Positions 43,049 through 52,207 of a DNA stretch of 64,000 nucleotides are shown here, one piece after another. Numbering within the stretch: position 1 is the stretch's first letter; the number at the start of each line of letters is the position of its first letter. The translations under genes were made by a program, and so were the position numbers. The notes under the pieces were generated by a model that saw nothing but the letters and a program-made list of their open reading frames with translations, was not told where the DNA came from and did no database searches. This stretch comes from an uncultured Lachnospiraceae bacterium (lineage in GTDB: Bacteria; Bacillota; Clostridia; Lachnospirales; Lachnospiraceae), in NCBI GenBank assembly GCA_937920345.1, contig CALGVA010000051.1, positions 1-64,000 of the forward strand. The letters are read 5' to 3'.

Positions 43049-45907
43049 GTGGAAAAATACGTGACAATGGGAATGACAGATTTCGAATTGTCACGGGAAT
43101 ACGGTAATGAGGTGGGCACCTTGGATAAATACGAATATAAAGTACGCTCCGATGAGATTAGGGCATTGATTGCGGAGGGAGAATTTGCGGAAGCTGTCAG
43201 CATCGCGGATTCTATTGACTGGCGCCGGGTCAAGAGCGTCATGATGCTCTGTACGATCAGTGATTTGTATAAGATTAACAGGAGATATCAGGAGAGTAAG
43301 GAGATACTGCTGTTAGCTTATGAGAGACATCCGTCAAGCAGATCAATCGTATATTCGCTGTGCGAGCTTTCCATTAAACTGGAAGAGTATGTGCAGGCGA
43401 TCGAATATTATAAGGAATTTGTACAGATTGCACCGAAGGATACGGGGAGATATGTTCTGCAGTATCGTCTTTATGAGGCGCAGGACGTCAGTCTGGAAGA
43501 GCGGATAGCGGTTCTGGAGGAATTTAAGAGACGCGATCCGAGAGAGAAATGGGAGTATGAGCTGGCGTATCTGTATCACAGGATCGGATTATCTACGAAG
43601 TGTATCGAGATATGTGATGAAATGTTTTTTATGTTCGGCGATGGCAAGTATGTGATTAAGGCGCTGGAACTCAAGGCGCTGCACGAGCCGCTCAGCGAAG
43701 AGCAGCAGTCCAGATATAATACGTGGATACGTGAGAGGAACGGTGCTGATCTTCCGGAGGATGAATTAGCGGAAGAGGATGAGGACACAGGCGGTGTACC
43801 GGGTGACACAAGGGTAGCCGGCAAGATCAGACATAACGAGGAAGAAGGCGGGCAGGAGGTTCCGGCAGCACCTACGATGGAACTCCCGGAGGTGAAAACG
43901 GTTGACGTAGGTCAGTACAATACGATCAATCTGCAGATGGCGCTGGCTGAGAGTATGAAGGAGATTCTCGATGACAGCGGAGTGTCGGCGGGACCGGGCG
44001 TGCAGACTTCAGATAATGGATTCTCTTCTGAGACGGTGTACGGGACGGACGACATTGATGATGCGGACTTCGATGAAGATATGGAAGATGACGTGGACGA
44101 GGAGTTTGCGGAGTCTGCAGAGAATATGGAAGACGAGGGTCTTGCAGAGTTTGAGGAAGACGAGAATTATATAACGGCCGCAGAGGACATTGAGCCCGCA
44201 CAGACAGCGGATCATACAGAGGATTCGGAGGCGGCGGGAGAAATGGAGGCACCGGAGCCTGACGGGGAAGCGGACAGTGCGGACGATGTGATTGCGAAGA
44301 CGCTGATAGCGCCTCTGCTGGAAGAGACAGAGGAAATGCCTGCACAGGAGATCGAGGAACAGCTGCAGGAAACCCCGGTCATAGCTTTTCCGGCGAAGGA
44401 GATGCCGGTTCAGGAGGCACCGGCTATAGAGAATACGACGCAGGAGAGGCCGAAGAAACTGTCTTTGGATACGGACGATCTGCGGGAGATCAGTGCGCAG
44501 ATCGCCAGAGAAGATACGGCGGCTTTTGATGCGCAGCAGATTCTGGAACAGATGATGAAGCCGTCGAAATATGATAATCTCCTGTCGCAGGAATATGACG
44601 GACAGATCAGTCTGGTGGTGCCGGAGGCAGAGCGGGTGGAAAAGCAGATCACCGGACAGCTCAGCATAGAAGATATTATGGCCGAGTGGGAAGAGATGAA
44701 GAAAACCACGAAGCAGAAGCAGATGGAAGAAGTCCGGCAGCGGATTCTGGCGCATACCGGTAATATTTTTGCGGATTTTGACGAAGCCACGAAGAATGGT
44801 CTTCTGGAGGAACTGGAGAGGGCATTTGTGGCGGCGATCATGAAAGATTCGCACAGGAAACCGGCAATTAAGAAGGTGGTTCTTCCGGAGGGCAATGTGG
44901 AGCAGGAACCGGCGCCCAGACAGCTTACGCCGGAGATGGAGAGGATCATAGAAAAGGCGCTGCAGGATACGGATGAAGATCTGCAGGAGAGTGAAGCGGA
45001 AGATGAAATAGAAGAAGCGGAAGAGATCGAAGAGCCGGCAGTTGCGGATGCTGAGGAACAAATTCCGGAGGAAGGCACGCAGACCGCAGAAGAGCCGGAA
45101 GATCAGGCAGATACGGTACGCGGTCAGCATGAGGCTGGACAGGAGATCAGGCAGGATCGTGAACTGACAGAGGAGGAGACAGAACTCTTCGGGCAGTTCA
45201 TACATCATCGCAAGTCCAGGAGGCAGCTGGTACATGTGCTGGATAATATGAGTCTTGCTTCCTGCACGGGTAATGTTGTGATTACCGGCGAGGAGGAGGC
45301 TGTCGCGTTGACGCTTGCGAAAGCGCTGATCAAGGAGATGCAGAGCAGTGACAACAATTTTTCCGGCAAGGTGGCTAAGATATCAGCGAATGTTTTGAAT
45401 AAGAAGGATGTAGCGGAGACATTTGCCAGATTGGACAACGGGGCGCTGATCATAGAGAAGGCGTCACGCTTGAAACAGGCTACCGTTATGAAGATGGTCA
45501 AGGTATTAGAGCGGGATAATATGGGGCTTTTGCTTCTCATGGTTGACAGGAAGCAGAATATGAACCGGCTCTTTGATAATAATACCGTACTGCATAATAA
45601 TTTTAATCTGCGTGTGGACATTGAGCCGCTGGATGATGAATCTCTTGTGGCCTATGCGAAACAATATGCGGAAGAAATGGAATATTCCATTGATGAATTT
45701 GGTATTCTGGCGCTTCATACGAGAATAGCCGACAGACAGACGAGCGATCATGAGGTAAGTATGGCTGAGGTCAGAGAGCTTGTCGATGAAGCGATCGGTT
45801 ATGCGAACAGAAAGACGCCGAAGCACTTTATGGATATCCTGCTGGCGAAGCGATATGACGATGAAGATATGATCATACTGCGTGAGAAGGACTTCATGCA
45901 TTATTAA
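43049..45907 (+). CDS. Large TPR protein with a very acidic linker and a degenerate AAA-like C terminus
   Basis: The protein has 952 residues. About 1-230 are TPR-like helical pairs (YQESKEILLLAYERHPSSRSIVYSL, YVQAIEYYKEFVQIAPKDTG). About 235-720 is a disordered, extremely Glu/Asp-rich linker with scattered short helices. About 735-952 follows the fold order of CbxX/CfqX-type AAA proteins. At the Walker A place, GNVVITGEEEAVALTLAKALI lacks the GKT lysine. The sensor/lid part (NFNLRVDIEPLDDESLVAYAKQYA) is recognisable. It therefore should not hydrolyse ATP. The GTG start at 43049 has a weak AGGG site. No signal peptide. The stop lies 25 bases before the glgB start. Function unknown. Confidence 0.75.
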   Translation: MEKYVTMGMTDFELSREYGNEVGTLDKYEYKVRSDEIRALIAEGEFAEAVSIADSIDWRRVKSVMMLCTISDLYKINRRYQESKEILLLAYERHPSSRSIVYSLCELSIKLEEYVQAIEYYKEFVQIAPKDTGRYVLQYRLYEAQDVSLEERIAVLEEFKRRDPREKWEYELAYLYHRIGLSTKCIEICDEMFFMFGDGKYVIKALELKALHEPLSEEQQSRYNTWIRERNGADLPEDELAEEDEDTGGVPGDTRVAGKIRHNEEEGGQEVPAAPTMELPEVKTVDVGQYNTINLQMALAESMKEILDDSGVSAGPGVQTSDNGFSSETVYGTDDIDDADFDEDMEDDVDEEFAESAENMEDEGLAEFEEDENYITAAEDIEPAQTADHTEDSEAAGEMEAPEPDGEADSADDVIAKTLIAPLLEETEEMPAQEIEEQLQETPVIAFPAKEMPVQEAPAIENTTQERPKKLSLDTDDLREISAQIAREDTAAFDAQQILEQMMKPSKYDNLLSQEYDGQISLVVPEAERVEKQITGQLSIEDIMAEWEEMKKTTKQKQMEEVRQRILAHTGNIFADFDEATKNGLLEELERAFVAAIMKDSHRKPAIKKVVLPEGNVEQEPAPRQLTPEMERIIEKALQDTDEDLQESEAEDEIEEAEEIEEPAVADAEEQIPEEGTQTAEEPEDQADTVRGQHEAGQEIRQDRELTEEETELFGQFIHHRKSRRQLVHVLDNMSLASCTGNVVITGEEEAVALTLAKALIKEMQSSDNNFSGKVAKISANVLNKKDVAETFARLDNGALIIEKASRLKQATVMKMVKVLERDNMGLLLLMVDRKQNMNRLFDNNTVLHNNFNLRVDIEPLDDESLVAYAKQYAEEMEYSIDEFGILALHTRIADRQTSDHEVSMAEVRELVDEAIGYANRKTPKHFMDILLAKRYDDEDMIILREKDFMHY

Positions 45908-45932
45908 AATAAAGGTTATGGGGGCAGAGAGT

Positions 45933-47894
45933 ATGGCGGCAAAAAAAGAGAAAAAAGAGACAGCGGTAAAAAAGGAGACAACAGCGCAGAAAGCGGTGGA
46001 GAGTCAGGTATTTATTTCGGAAGCTGACCAGTATCTATTCGGACAGGGTTCACACTATGATATCTATAAGAAGCTGGGGGCGCACCCTTCTGTGGAAAAT
46101 GGCGTAAAAGGCATGTTTTTTGGGGTTTGGGCGCCGAATGCGGCATGTGTACATGTGATCGGCACGTTTAATGACTGGAATGAAGAGAAGCATCTGATGG
46201 AAAAAATCGGACCTTCCGGGATTTATACGCTGTTTATTCCTGAAGTGGGTGAGAACGAGCTGTATAAGTTCCTGATCCATACGCCGGCGGGAGAGAAGCT
46301 GTATAAGGCTGATCCGTTTGCCAACTATGCGGAGATGCGCCCGGGTAATGCATCTAAAACGTATGATATCAGTAAATTCAAGTGGACAGACAGTACGTGG
46401 ATGACGGACAGAAACGGCAAAGATTATAATAAAGAGCCGGTTGCAATCTATGAGTGCCATATCGGTTCCTGGATGAAACACCCCAACGGCACGCCGGACG
46501 GTTTCTATAATTACAGAGAATTTGCAGACAGGATCGTGGAATATCTGAAGGAGATGAAGTATACCCACATAGAACTGATGGGGATTGCGGAATATCCGTT
46601 TGACGGTTCCTGGGGATATCAGGTGACGGGTTATTACGCACCGACGTCCAGACACGGTACGCCTGATGATTTCATGTATCTGGTCAATACGCTGCACCGC
46701 CATAAGATCGGTGTGATCCTTGACTGGGTTCCGGCACATTTTGCCAGAGACGCTCACGGACTCGGCTGCTTCGACGGACAGTGTATCTTCGAGCATCCGG
46801 ATCCGAGGATCGGCGAACATCCGGACTGGGGTACGAAGATTTTTAACTACGGCAAGAATGAAGTTAAGAATTTCCTGATTGCCAATGCGCTTTTCTGGAT
46901 CAAAGAGTATCATATCGACGGCATCCGTGTGGATGCGGTGGCCTCGATGCTGTATCTGGATTATGGTAAACAGGATGGACAATGGGTTGCCAATAAGTAT
47001 GGCGGTAATCAGAATCTGGAAGCGATCGAATTCTTCAAACATTTAAATTCCGTGGTACTGGGTACGTATCCCGGATTTCTCACGATTGCAGAGGAATCGA
47101 CCGCGTGGCCGAAGGTGACCGGCAAAGTGGAAGATGACGGTCTGGGCTTCAGCCTGAAATGGAATATGGGCTGGATGCATGATTTCTGTGAATACATGAA
47201 ACTGGACCCGTATTTCCGCAAGAACAATCACTACGCCATGACATTTGCGATGACTTACAATCACAGTGAGAATTATATCCTGCCGTTATCGCATGATGAA
47301 GTGGTGCATCTGAAATGCTCCATGGTCAATAAGATGCCCGGCTACCCGGTGGATAAGTATGCGAATCTGCGTCTCGGATATACCTATATGTTCGGACATT
47401 CCGGCAAGAAGCTCCTCTTCATGGGACAGGACTTCGGGCAGGAGAGAGAGTGGAGTGAAGAGAGAGAACTGGACTGGTATCTGCTTGGTGAAGAGCAGAA
47501 CAGGGGTGTGCATGAGTACATGAAAGAACTGCTCAATCTGTACCGCAAGTATCCGGCGCTCTATTCCATTGACAATGACTGGAAAGGCTTTGAATGGCTG
47601 AATGCAGATGATGCGGACCGCAGCGTGTACAGTTTCTTCAGGAAGGACGAGACCGGTAAGAACAATATCATGTTTGTGATCAATATGACGCCTATGATGT
47701 GGGAGAACTACATGCTGGGTGTGCCGAAGAAAAAGAAATACAAACTGCTGCTCAACAGTGATGACAAGCGCTTCGGCGGAAACGGACACGAGATTCCGGC
47801 AGAGCTTAACGCGGTCAAGGGCGTGTGCAACTATAAGGATTACAATATTACGTTTGACCTGCCGCCGTATACGGCAGCGGTGTTTGTGTTCTAG
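45933..47894 (+). CDS. glgB: 1,4-alpha-glucan branching enzyme
   Basis: This GH13 enzyme of about 653 residues makes alpha-1,6 branches in glycogen. After a Lys-rich tail (AAKKEKKETAVKKETTAQKA) it has the CBM48 domain (GVWAPNAACVHVIGTFNDWN). The barrel carries DGIRVDAVASMLYLDYG (nucleophile Asp), FLTIAEESTAWP (acid Glu) and LSHDEVVH (third Asp). The ATG at 45933 is preceded by GGGGGCAGAGAG; the frame opens earlier at 45882 inside the previous gene. The lysine-rich N-terminal tail is unusual for GlgB. No other glycogen gene is nearby. Confidence 0.94.
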   Translation: MAAKKEKKETAVKKETTAQKAVESQVFISEADQYLFGQGSHYDIYKKLGAHPSVENGVKGMFFGVWAPNAACVHVIGTFNDWNEEKHLMEKIGPSGIYTLFIPEVGENELYKFLIHTPAGEKLYKADPFANYAEMRPGNASKTYDISKFKWTDSTWMTDRNGKDYNKEPVAIYECHIGSWMKHPNGTPDGFYNYREFADRIVEYLKEMKYTHIELMGIAEYPFDGSWGYQVTGYYAPTSRHGTPDDFMYLVNTLHRHKIGVILDWVPAHFARDAHGLGCFDGQCIFEHPDPRIGEHPDWGTKIFNYGKNEVKNFLIANALFWIKEYHIDGIRVDAVASMLYLDYGKQDGQWVANKYGGNQNLEAIEFFKHLNSVVLGTYPGFLTIAEESTAWPKVTGKVEDDGLGFSLKWNMGWMHDFCEYMKLDPYFRKNNHYAMTFAMTYNHSENYILPLSHDEVVHLKCSMVNKMPGYPVDKYANLRLGYTYMFGHSGKKLLFMGQDFGQEREWSEERELDWYLLGEEQNRGVHEYMKELLNLYRKYPALYSIDNDWKGFEWLNADDADRSVYSFFRKDETGKNNIMFVINMTPMMWENYMLGVPKKKKYKLLLNSDDKRFGGNGHEIPAELNAVKGVCNYKDYNITFDLPPYTAAVFVF

Positions 47895-47911
47895 CATATA
47901 GAATATAAAAT

Positions 47912-47964
47912 AGACTGGGATGCCCTGGAGAAAATGAATATGAACAGGGTGTACCAGTCTTTTT
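47912..47964 (+). terminator. Rho-independent terminator after glgB
   Basis: AGACTGGGATGCCCTG pairs with CAGGGTGTACCAGTCT, followed by TTTTT. Confidence 0.85.
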
Positions 47965-48116
47965 ATGTAAATACGGCTACGGCTTTCTTTCTAAGAGAGA
48001 TAACAGGACGGGGAAGCAGCGGGAGTACATGGCATTTTTTTGTAAAATAACGAAATAATGTATTATTATTGGTTGCCTGTAGCAGTTGTTATCATGTATA
48101 ATATATGTAATAATAC

Positions 48117-48143
48117 TAAAGATTTAGAATAATATTCTGATAC
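48117..48143 (+). promoter_or_regulatory. Sigma-28-like promoter of the giant flagellin gene
   Basis: TAAA (48117-48120), 16 bases, CTGATAC (48137-48143). This resembles the motility sigma factor consensus TAAA-N15-GCCGATAA. The ATG is 34 bases downstream of it, after AGGAGG. No good vegetative promoter overlaps. Confidence 0.6.
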
Positions 48144-48176
48144 AGATGACATAGCAGTTGATAACAGGAGGCATAT

Positions 48177-51100
48177 ATGTTATATGTACAGCATAATCTG
48201 CTCGCACAGAACGCAAACCGACAGTTAAAGGCAACTACGGATAAAAACGCGAAGACAACTGAGAAACTCTCTTCCGGATACCGGATCAACAGGGCGGCCG
48301 ATGACGCGGCGGGTCTGTCTATTTCCGAGAAGATGCGCAGACAGGTTCGCGGACTTATGCAGGGGACTGCCAATGCCAAGGACGGCATCTCCTATGTGCA
48401 GGTCGCTGACGGGGCAATGAATGAAGGACATGATATTTTGCAGCGCATGAATGAATTAGCGTTAAAATCGCTCAATGGTACGCTGACAGAGGCGGACCGC
48501 GCTGCATTAAATGCTGAATTTGACCAGCTGCGGACGGAGATTGACCGGATCAATACCGAAACGGAATTTAACGGGCGGAAAGTGTTCGACGAGCATGAAC
48601 CATCCTACTATCAGCTCTTAGGAAATAGAAAGTGGGAGGACGATCAGCTTCATACGGTTTCGGGTATTTCAAATGATCTGACAATCAATTTGCCGGACGA
48701 ATATGTTCCCAATGAGTATTCCATTACAGTACCGCCGGGAGTGTATACCACACAGGAACTGGTGGATGAGATTGATGATGCTTTAGAGAGTATGAGGCCG
48801 GCAAATCCGGGTTTTGTGTTTGAGTATACAGACAGGGGATACTGTAATTTGAATTTTGAGAATCCCACCGATTTGCCCGCGATGATTGATTCCGTAGAAG
48901 GTTCTCTCGCATATTTGCTCTATGATCTTTATAGTGGAAACACTACGGGTGATTTGATCGGGACGGGTGAATTCCCGTTACAGATTTACAGCGGATATAA
49001 TGATACGCTGGGATTCTATGTTGAGGGTGTGGCGAAGGAGATTTCAATGACAATCCCGCCCGGTAACTATACGCGTGAAGAAATGATCAGGAAGATCAAT
49101 GAAGAATTGGCGAAGCATCCTGAGGCGGCAGGCGTGAAGGCGGAAGAGTACGGGGACGCGAATATTCAGCTTACAGGTGGCAGGGGCGTCAGCATCACTG
49201 GATTAAAAGGAAATATGTTCCGCTGGGAATCGTATACGGAAAAGTATTCTTCTGCATTTTATGACAATTTGCAATATGGTATTTCTACCGGCGGAACTGC
49301 CGGCATATCAGGAAGTGCATATTATTCTTCCGCTACAGCTAAAATAAACATTACAGCCGGTGCAAATGATACGCTGCGATTTAAAATAAATGGAGCTGCC
49401 GGCTATACGGATATCAAAATACCTGCAGGTAAGTATACAATCGCAGAGCTTGCCTCCAAATTGAATGGTCTGTTTAAAGACAAGGGAATTGATAAAGAGA
49501 TTACTGCCAGTACCGGTACAAATACCAGTGTGTATCCATACAGGGAGTATTTGATATTAAGAAATACACTGACGGGAACGAAGAGTACGCTTGAGTTTGA
49601 TAAGACATCACAGTCAGTATACAAGGATACATATGATACCCTGTTTCGTGATACTAATTATTATCCGAATTCTTCAAGCAGTGGTAAACAAAAGGCATAC
49701 CTTATCGGTGCGGCATATCTTACCAGTAGTATCAGCCTTCCTCAGAGTTCTTTGACTTTTAGCGTTGATGGGACATCATATACGCTTGATGGCTTGAAAA
49801 CAACTTATTCAGGGCTCGATGAACTCGTTAATGCGTTAAATACGAGGCTGGAAGGTAAATATTCAAATTTAAAGGATAAAATAAAGTTCCAGAATTCTTC
49901 CAATAGAATTCAAATAGCGGCACAGTCTGATGATATTAAGAAAATTGATATAAGTTCCAGCAATCAGGAGGCTATATATAACCTGCTTTTTACGAGAAAG
50001 CAGACCTATACGAATTCTTTAAACCCGTCATCCCAGTACGGATACATAGAGAATGTCCAGCAGGGCACAAGTGAAACCAAGGTAACAAGCGAGCCTTATT
50101 ATTCTGTCAGGCTTCAAAACCAGCAGATTACAATCAAGGGCAGTCATAATAAAATTTCGTTTACAACGAGCCGTGGAAACGGCGAAATAAGTTTAGATGC
50201 CAAAACGTATACTATAGACGAACTAGTTGGTGAAATAAACAAAAAACTTCATGTTCCGGGTAATCCTGAAGGTCTTCGGAACATAACGGCAGTATATGAA
50301 AACGGGCGCTTGAAGTTTGAGTCCGAGATGCCCAAAGATTTTCCTAAGTATACGCAATATTGGGTTTCGTCCAATGTTAATGATTCCAACAGTGCGTGGA
50401 ATGATATCGCCGGAACGTATGAGCAAACGTATACACATAGTTCACAGCAGGGATACGGTGCGAGCGCAACTTTAACGACTTACAGTGCAATTGCCGAAAA
50501 CATAACAATTAATGGCAGCAATAACACACTGACTTTAAAGCTCGAAAGCGGAGAGACCACAATCAATATTGCGCAGGCTTCCTATACCTCTAGAGAAGCG
50601 CTAAAGAATGCAGTACAGAATGCAATCGACAATACTGCGCTGAAGGGCAAGGTCACAGTAAGCGTTACAAATGATAATAAGCTGCGTTTTTTTACATCTG
50701 AAGGCAAAATGGAGGCTTCAGGCAGCTTCTATGACAGTGTATTAATTTCGAAGATAGCAGGAAACCCTTCTGAAACCAACAAGGGAAGTTATAGTTATAC
50801 ACCGTCCTTTATTATAGGGCGTAAGGATTTGACGCAGCAGCCTATTGATATTATTTCCAATGCAAATGATGAGTTTATTTTCGATTTTGCTTATTATAAG
50901 TCGGTTGCAACGTACAGTCCGCTGCCAGGTACACCGGATCAGGACTGGTCGCCGATCAAAGTGACGATTCCCGAGGGTACTTATGGTGGAGAAGAAATAG
51001 CTGCTATTCTGACGAAGAAGATTCAGGAAGCGTTTAATGCCAAAAACCTGAATGATTTTGAAGTGAAGGTTATGGTGAATGACCCGAGCGGTATAGCTTC

Positions 51101-51971
51101 CACGAATAGTGAGTTTGATAAAACGGCTTTGAAAATTGTTGTGAATAGAAAGAATAATGCGGTGGAGCCGGATGCGGGAATGTATGTTTTGGATGGCGTG
51201 CGCGGGAGTGCCGCGAGTTTTATCTTTTATAAAACAACCGGTACGCCGCGAGCGACTTATATTACAGGAACGAAAGACCTGACGAACGGCGTTATGTTCG
51301 AACCGGGGAAGAATGTGCTGACACTTTCGGCAGACTCAGTACCTTACCAGTATACGTTTCCGGAGAATGTTTTACTTTCTCCGGATGAGCTTGCCGCATT
51401 TATGAATGACAAGTTTGCGAACGGGGATGACAATGGCAATACCGCACCTCTAACTGCAGAGATAGAGAATGGGGTGTTGAAGATTACGCATAAGGCCGTG
51501 GGATCACACACGATAAGCGATGTCGGCGGCAGCGCGAGGAGCACAGTCTTCTTTCAGGAGAAGGGACGTGATACACGGGAACCGCTTAACATTCTGGTCA
51601 CGGGGGAGACGGGAAATAATATTGAAATCCCTAAAGTGAGCATCGGTTCCTGTGCTATCAGGATTAATTCCATTACGATCAGCAAGCCTAAGTACGCCGA
51701 AAAAGCGGTCAGACGGATCAAAGATGCGATTAATATATTAAGCAGTAAGAGAAGTACCTATGGCGCGCTGCAGAATCGCATGGAGCATACCGTCAACAAT
51801 AACGAAAACATCATAGAGAATACGCAGGCCAGCGAGTCTGCGATCCGGGATGCCGATGTAGCCGATTTGATGATGGAGTTTTCGATTAATAATATATTAT
51901 TGCAGGCGGGCACCAGTATGCTGGCGCAGGCCAATCAGAGCGCTCAACTCATTATGGGGCTGCTGCATTAG
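48177..51971 (+). CDS. Giant flagellin with eight repeat units in the variable domain
   Basis: This 1264-residue protein has a standard flagellin N terminus (about 1-140: NLLAQNANRQL ... EKLSSGYRINRAADDAAGLSIS ... MNELALKSLNGTL). The C terminus is also standard (about 1160-1264: ENTQASESAIRDADVADLMMEFS ... AGTSMLAQANQSAQLIMGLL), so it can polymerise. Normal flagellins have 270-500 residues. The extra 1000 residues consist of about eight diverged units, each with a strand, NNTL-like turn, I-P-x-G-x-Y-T, a helix (ELvxxIN) and further strands. The units start near residues 165, 266, 388, 511, 642, 772, 885 and 1035. They resemble the flagellin hook-IN motif. No protease motif is present. It should form thick, surface-decorated filament segments. 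Confidence 0.92.
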   Translation: MLYVQHNLLAQNANRQLKATTDKNAKTTEKLSSGYRINRAADDAAGLSISEKMRRQVRGLMQGTANAKDGISYVQVADGAMNEGHDILQRMNELALKSLNGTLTEADRAALNAEFDQLRTEIDRINTETEFNGRKVFDEHEPSYYQLLGNRKWEDDQLHTVSGISNDLTINLPDEYVPNEYSITVPPGVYTTQELVDEIDDALESMRPANPGFVFEYTDRGYCNLNFENPTDLPAMIDSVEGSLAYLLYDLYSGNTTGDLIGTGEFPLQIYSGYNDTLGFYVEGVAKEISMTIPPGNYTREEMIRKINEELAKHPEAAGVKAEEYGDANIQLTGGRGVSITGLKGNMFRWESYTEKYSSAFYDNLQYGISTGGTAGISGSAYYSSATAKINITAGANDTLRFKINGAAGYTDIKIPAGKYTIAELASKLNGLFKDKGIDKEITASTGTNTSVYPYREYLILRNTLTGTKSTLEFDKTSQSVYKDTYDTLFRDTNYYPNSSSSGKQKAYLIGAAYLTSSISLPQSSLTFSVDGTSYTLDGLKTTYSGLDELVNALNTRLEGKYSNLKDKIKFQNSSNRIQIAAQSDDIKKIDISSSNQEAIYNLLFTRKQTYTNSLNPSSQYGYIENVQQGTSETKVTSEPYYSVRLQNQQITIKGSHNKISFTTSRGNGEISLDAKTYTIDELVGEINKKLHVPGNPEGLRNITAVYENGRLKFESEMPKDFPKYTQYWVSSNVNDSNSAWNDIAGTYEQTYTHSSQQGYGASATLTTYSAIAENITINGSNNTLTLKLESGETTINIAQASYTSREALKNAVQNAIDNTALKGKVTVSVTNDNKLRFFTSEGKMEASGSFYDSVLISKIAGNPSETNKGSYSYTPSFIIGRKDLTQQPIDIISNANDEFIFDFAYYKSVATYSPLPGTPDQDWSPIKVTIPEGTYGGEEIAAILTKKIQEAFNAKNLNDFEVKVMVNDPSGIASTNSEFDKTALKIVVNRKNNAVEPDAGMYVLDGVRGSAASFIFYKTTGTPRATYITGTKDLTNGVMFEPGKNVLTLSADSVPYQYTFPENVLLSPDELAAFMNDKFANGDDNGNTAPLTAEIENGVLKITHKAVGSHTISDVGGSARSTVFFQEKGRDTREPLNILVTGETGNNIEIPKVSIGSCAIRINSITISKPKYAEKAVRRIKDAINILSSKRSTYGALQNRMEHTVNNNENIIENTQASESAIRDADVADLMMEFSINNILLQAGTSMLAQANQSAQLIMGLLH

Positions 51972-52098
51972 TCTGAAGCAGGTTAGAGAAGACAAATCAA
52001 GGGATATACTGTTATCCTGCCTGCTTTCCGGGGAGGCGATCGACAATTATAAGAAGGCGGTCGCAGCAAGGAGATTTCAATGATTTTGGGCACAGGGT

Positions 52099-52125
52099 TA
52101 AGAAAAGAAAAATATATGCCGAAAT
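52099..52125 (+). promoter_or_regulatory. Sigma-28-like promoter before the repeat protein
   Basis: TAAG (52099-52102), 15 bases, GCCGAAAT (52118-52125), close to TAAA-N15-GCCGATAA. It overlaps the left edge of the terminator hairpin of the preceding gene, so transcription would start inside that hairpin. It would drive the 1030-residue protein and probably flagellin 2 and fliS. Confidence 0.55.
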
Positions 52126-52158
52126 AAAGGGTGAATGTAAATGCATTCCCCTTTATAT
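52126..52158 (+). terminator. Hairpin after the giant flagellin gene
   Basis: AAAGGGTGAATG and CATTCCCCTTT pair around a six-base loop, followed by ATATTTTG. It is probably a terminator for the giant flagellin transcript. The 155 bases before it show no gene. Confidence 0.55.
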
Positions 52159-52207
52159 TTTGTATATTGTATGGGAAATGAAAAGACCTACTACATGGAG
52201 TGTGTGT

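Noticed and set aside
44009..45235. Minus-strand open frame of about 408 codons inside the TPR protein gene
   Set aside because: It is the complement of the Glu/Asp-rich linker and gives Leu/Phe/Arg-rich nonsense. There is no start signal.
48177..51971. Flagellinolysin-type protease domain in the giant flagellin
   Set aside because: I searched the insert for HEXXH and a downstream Glu and found none. The insert is repeats, not a peptidase.
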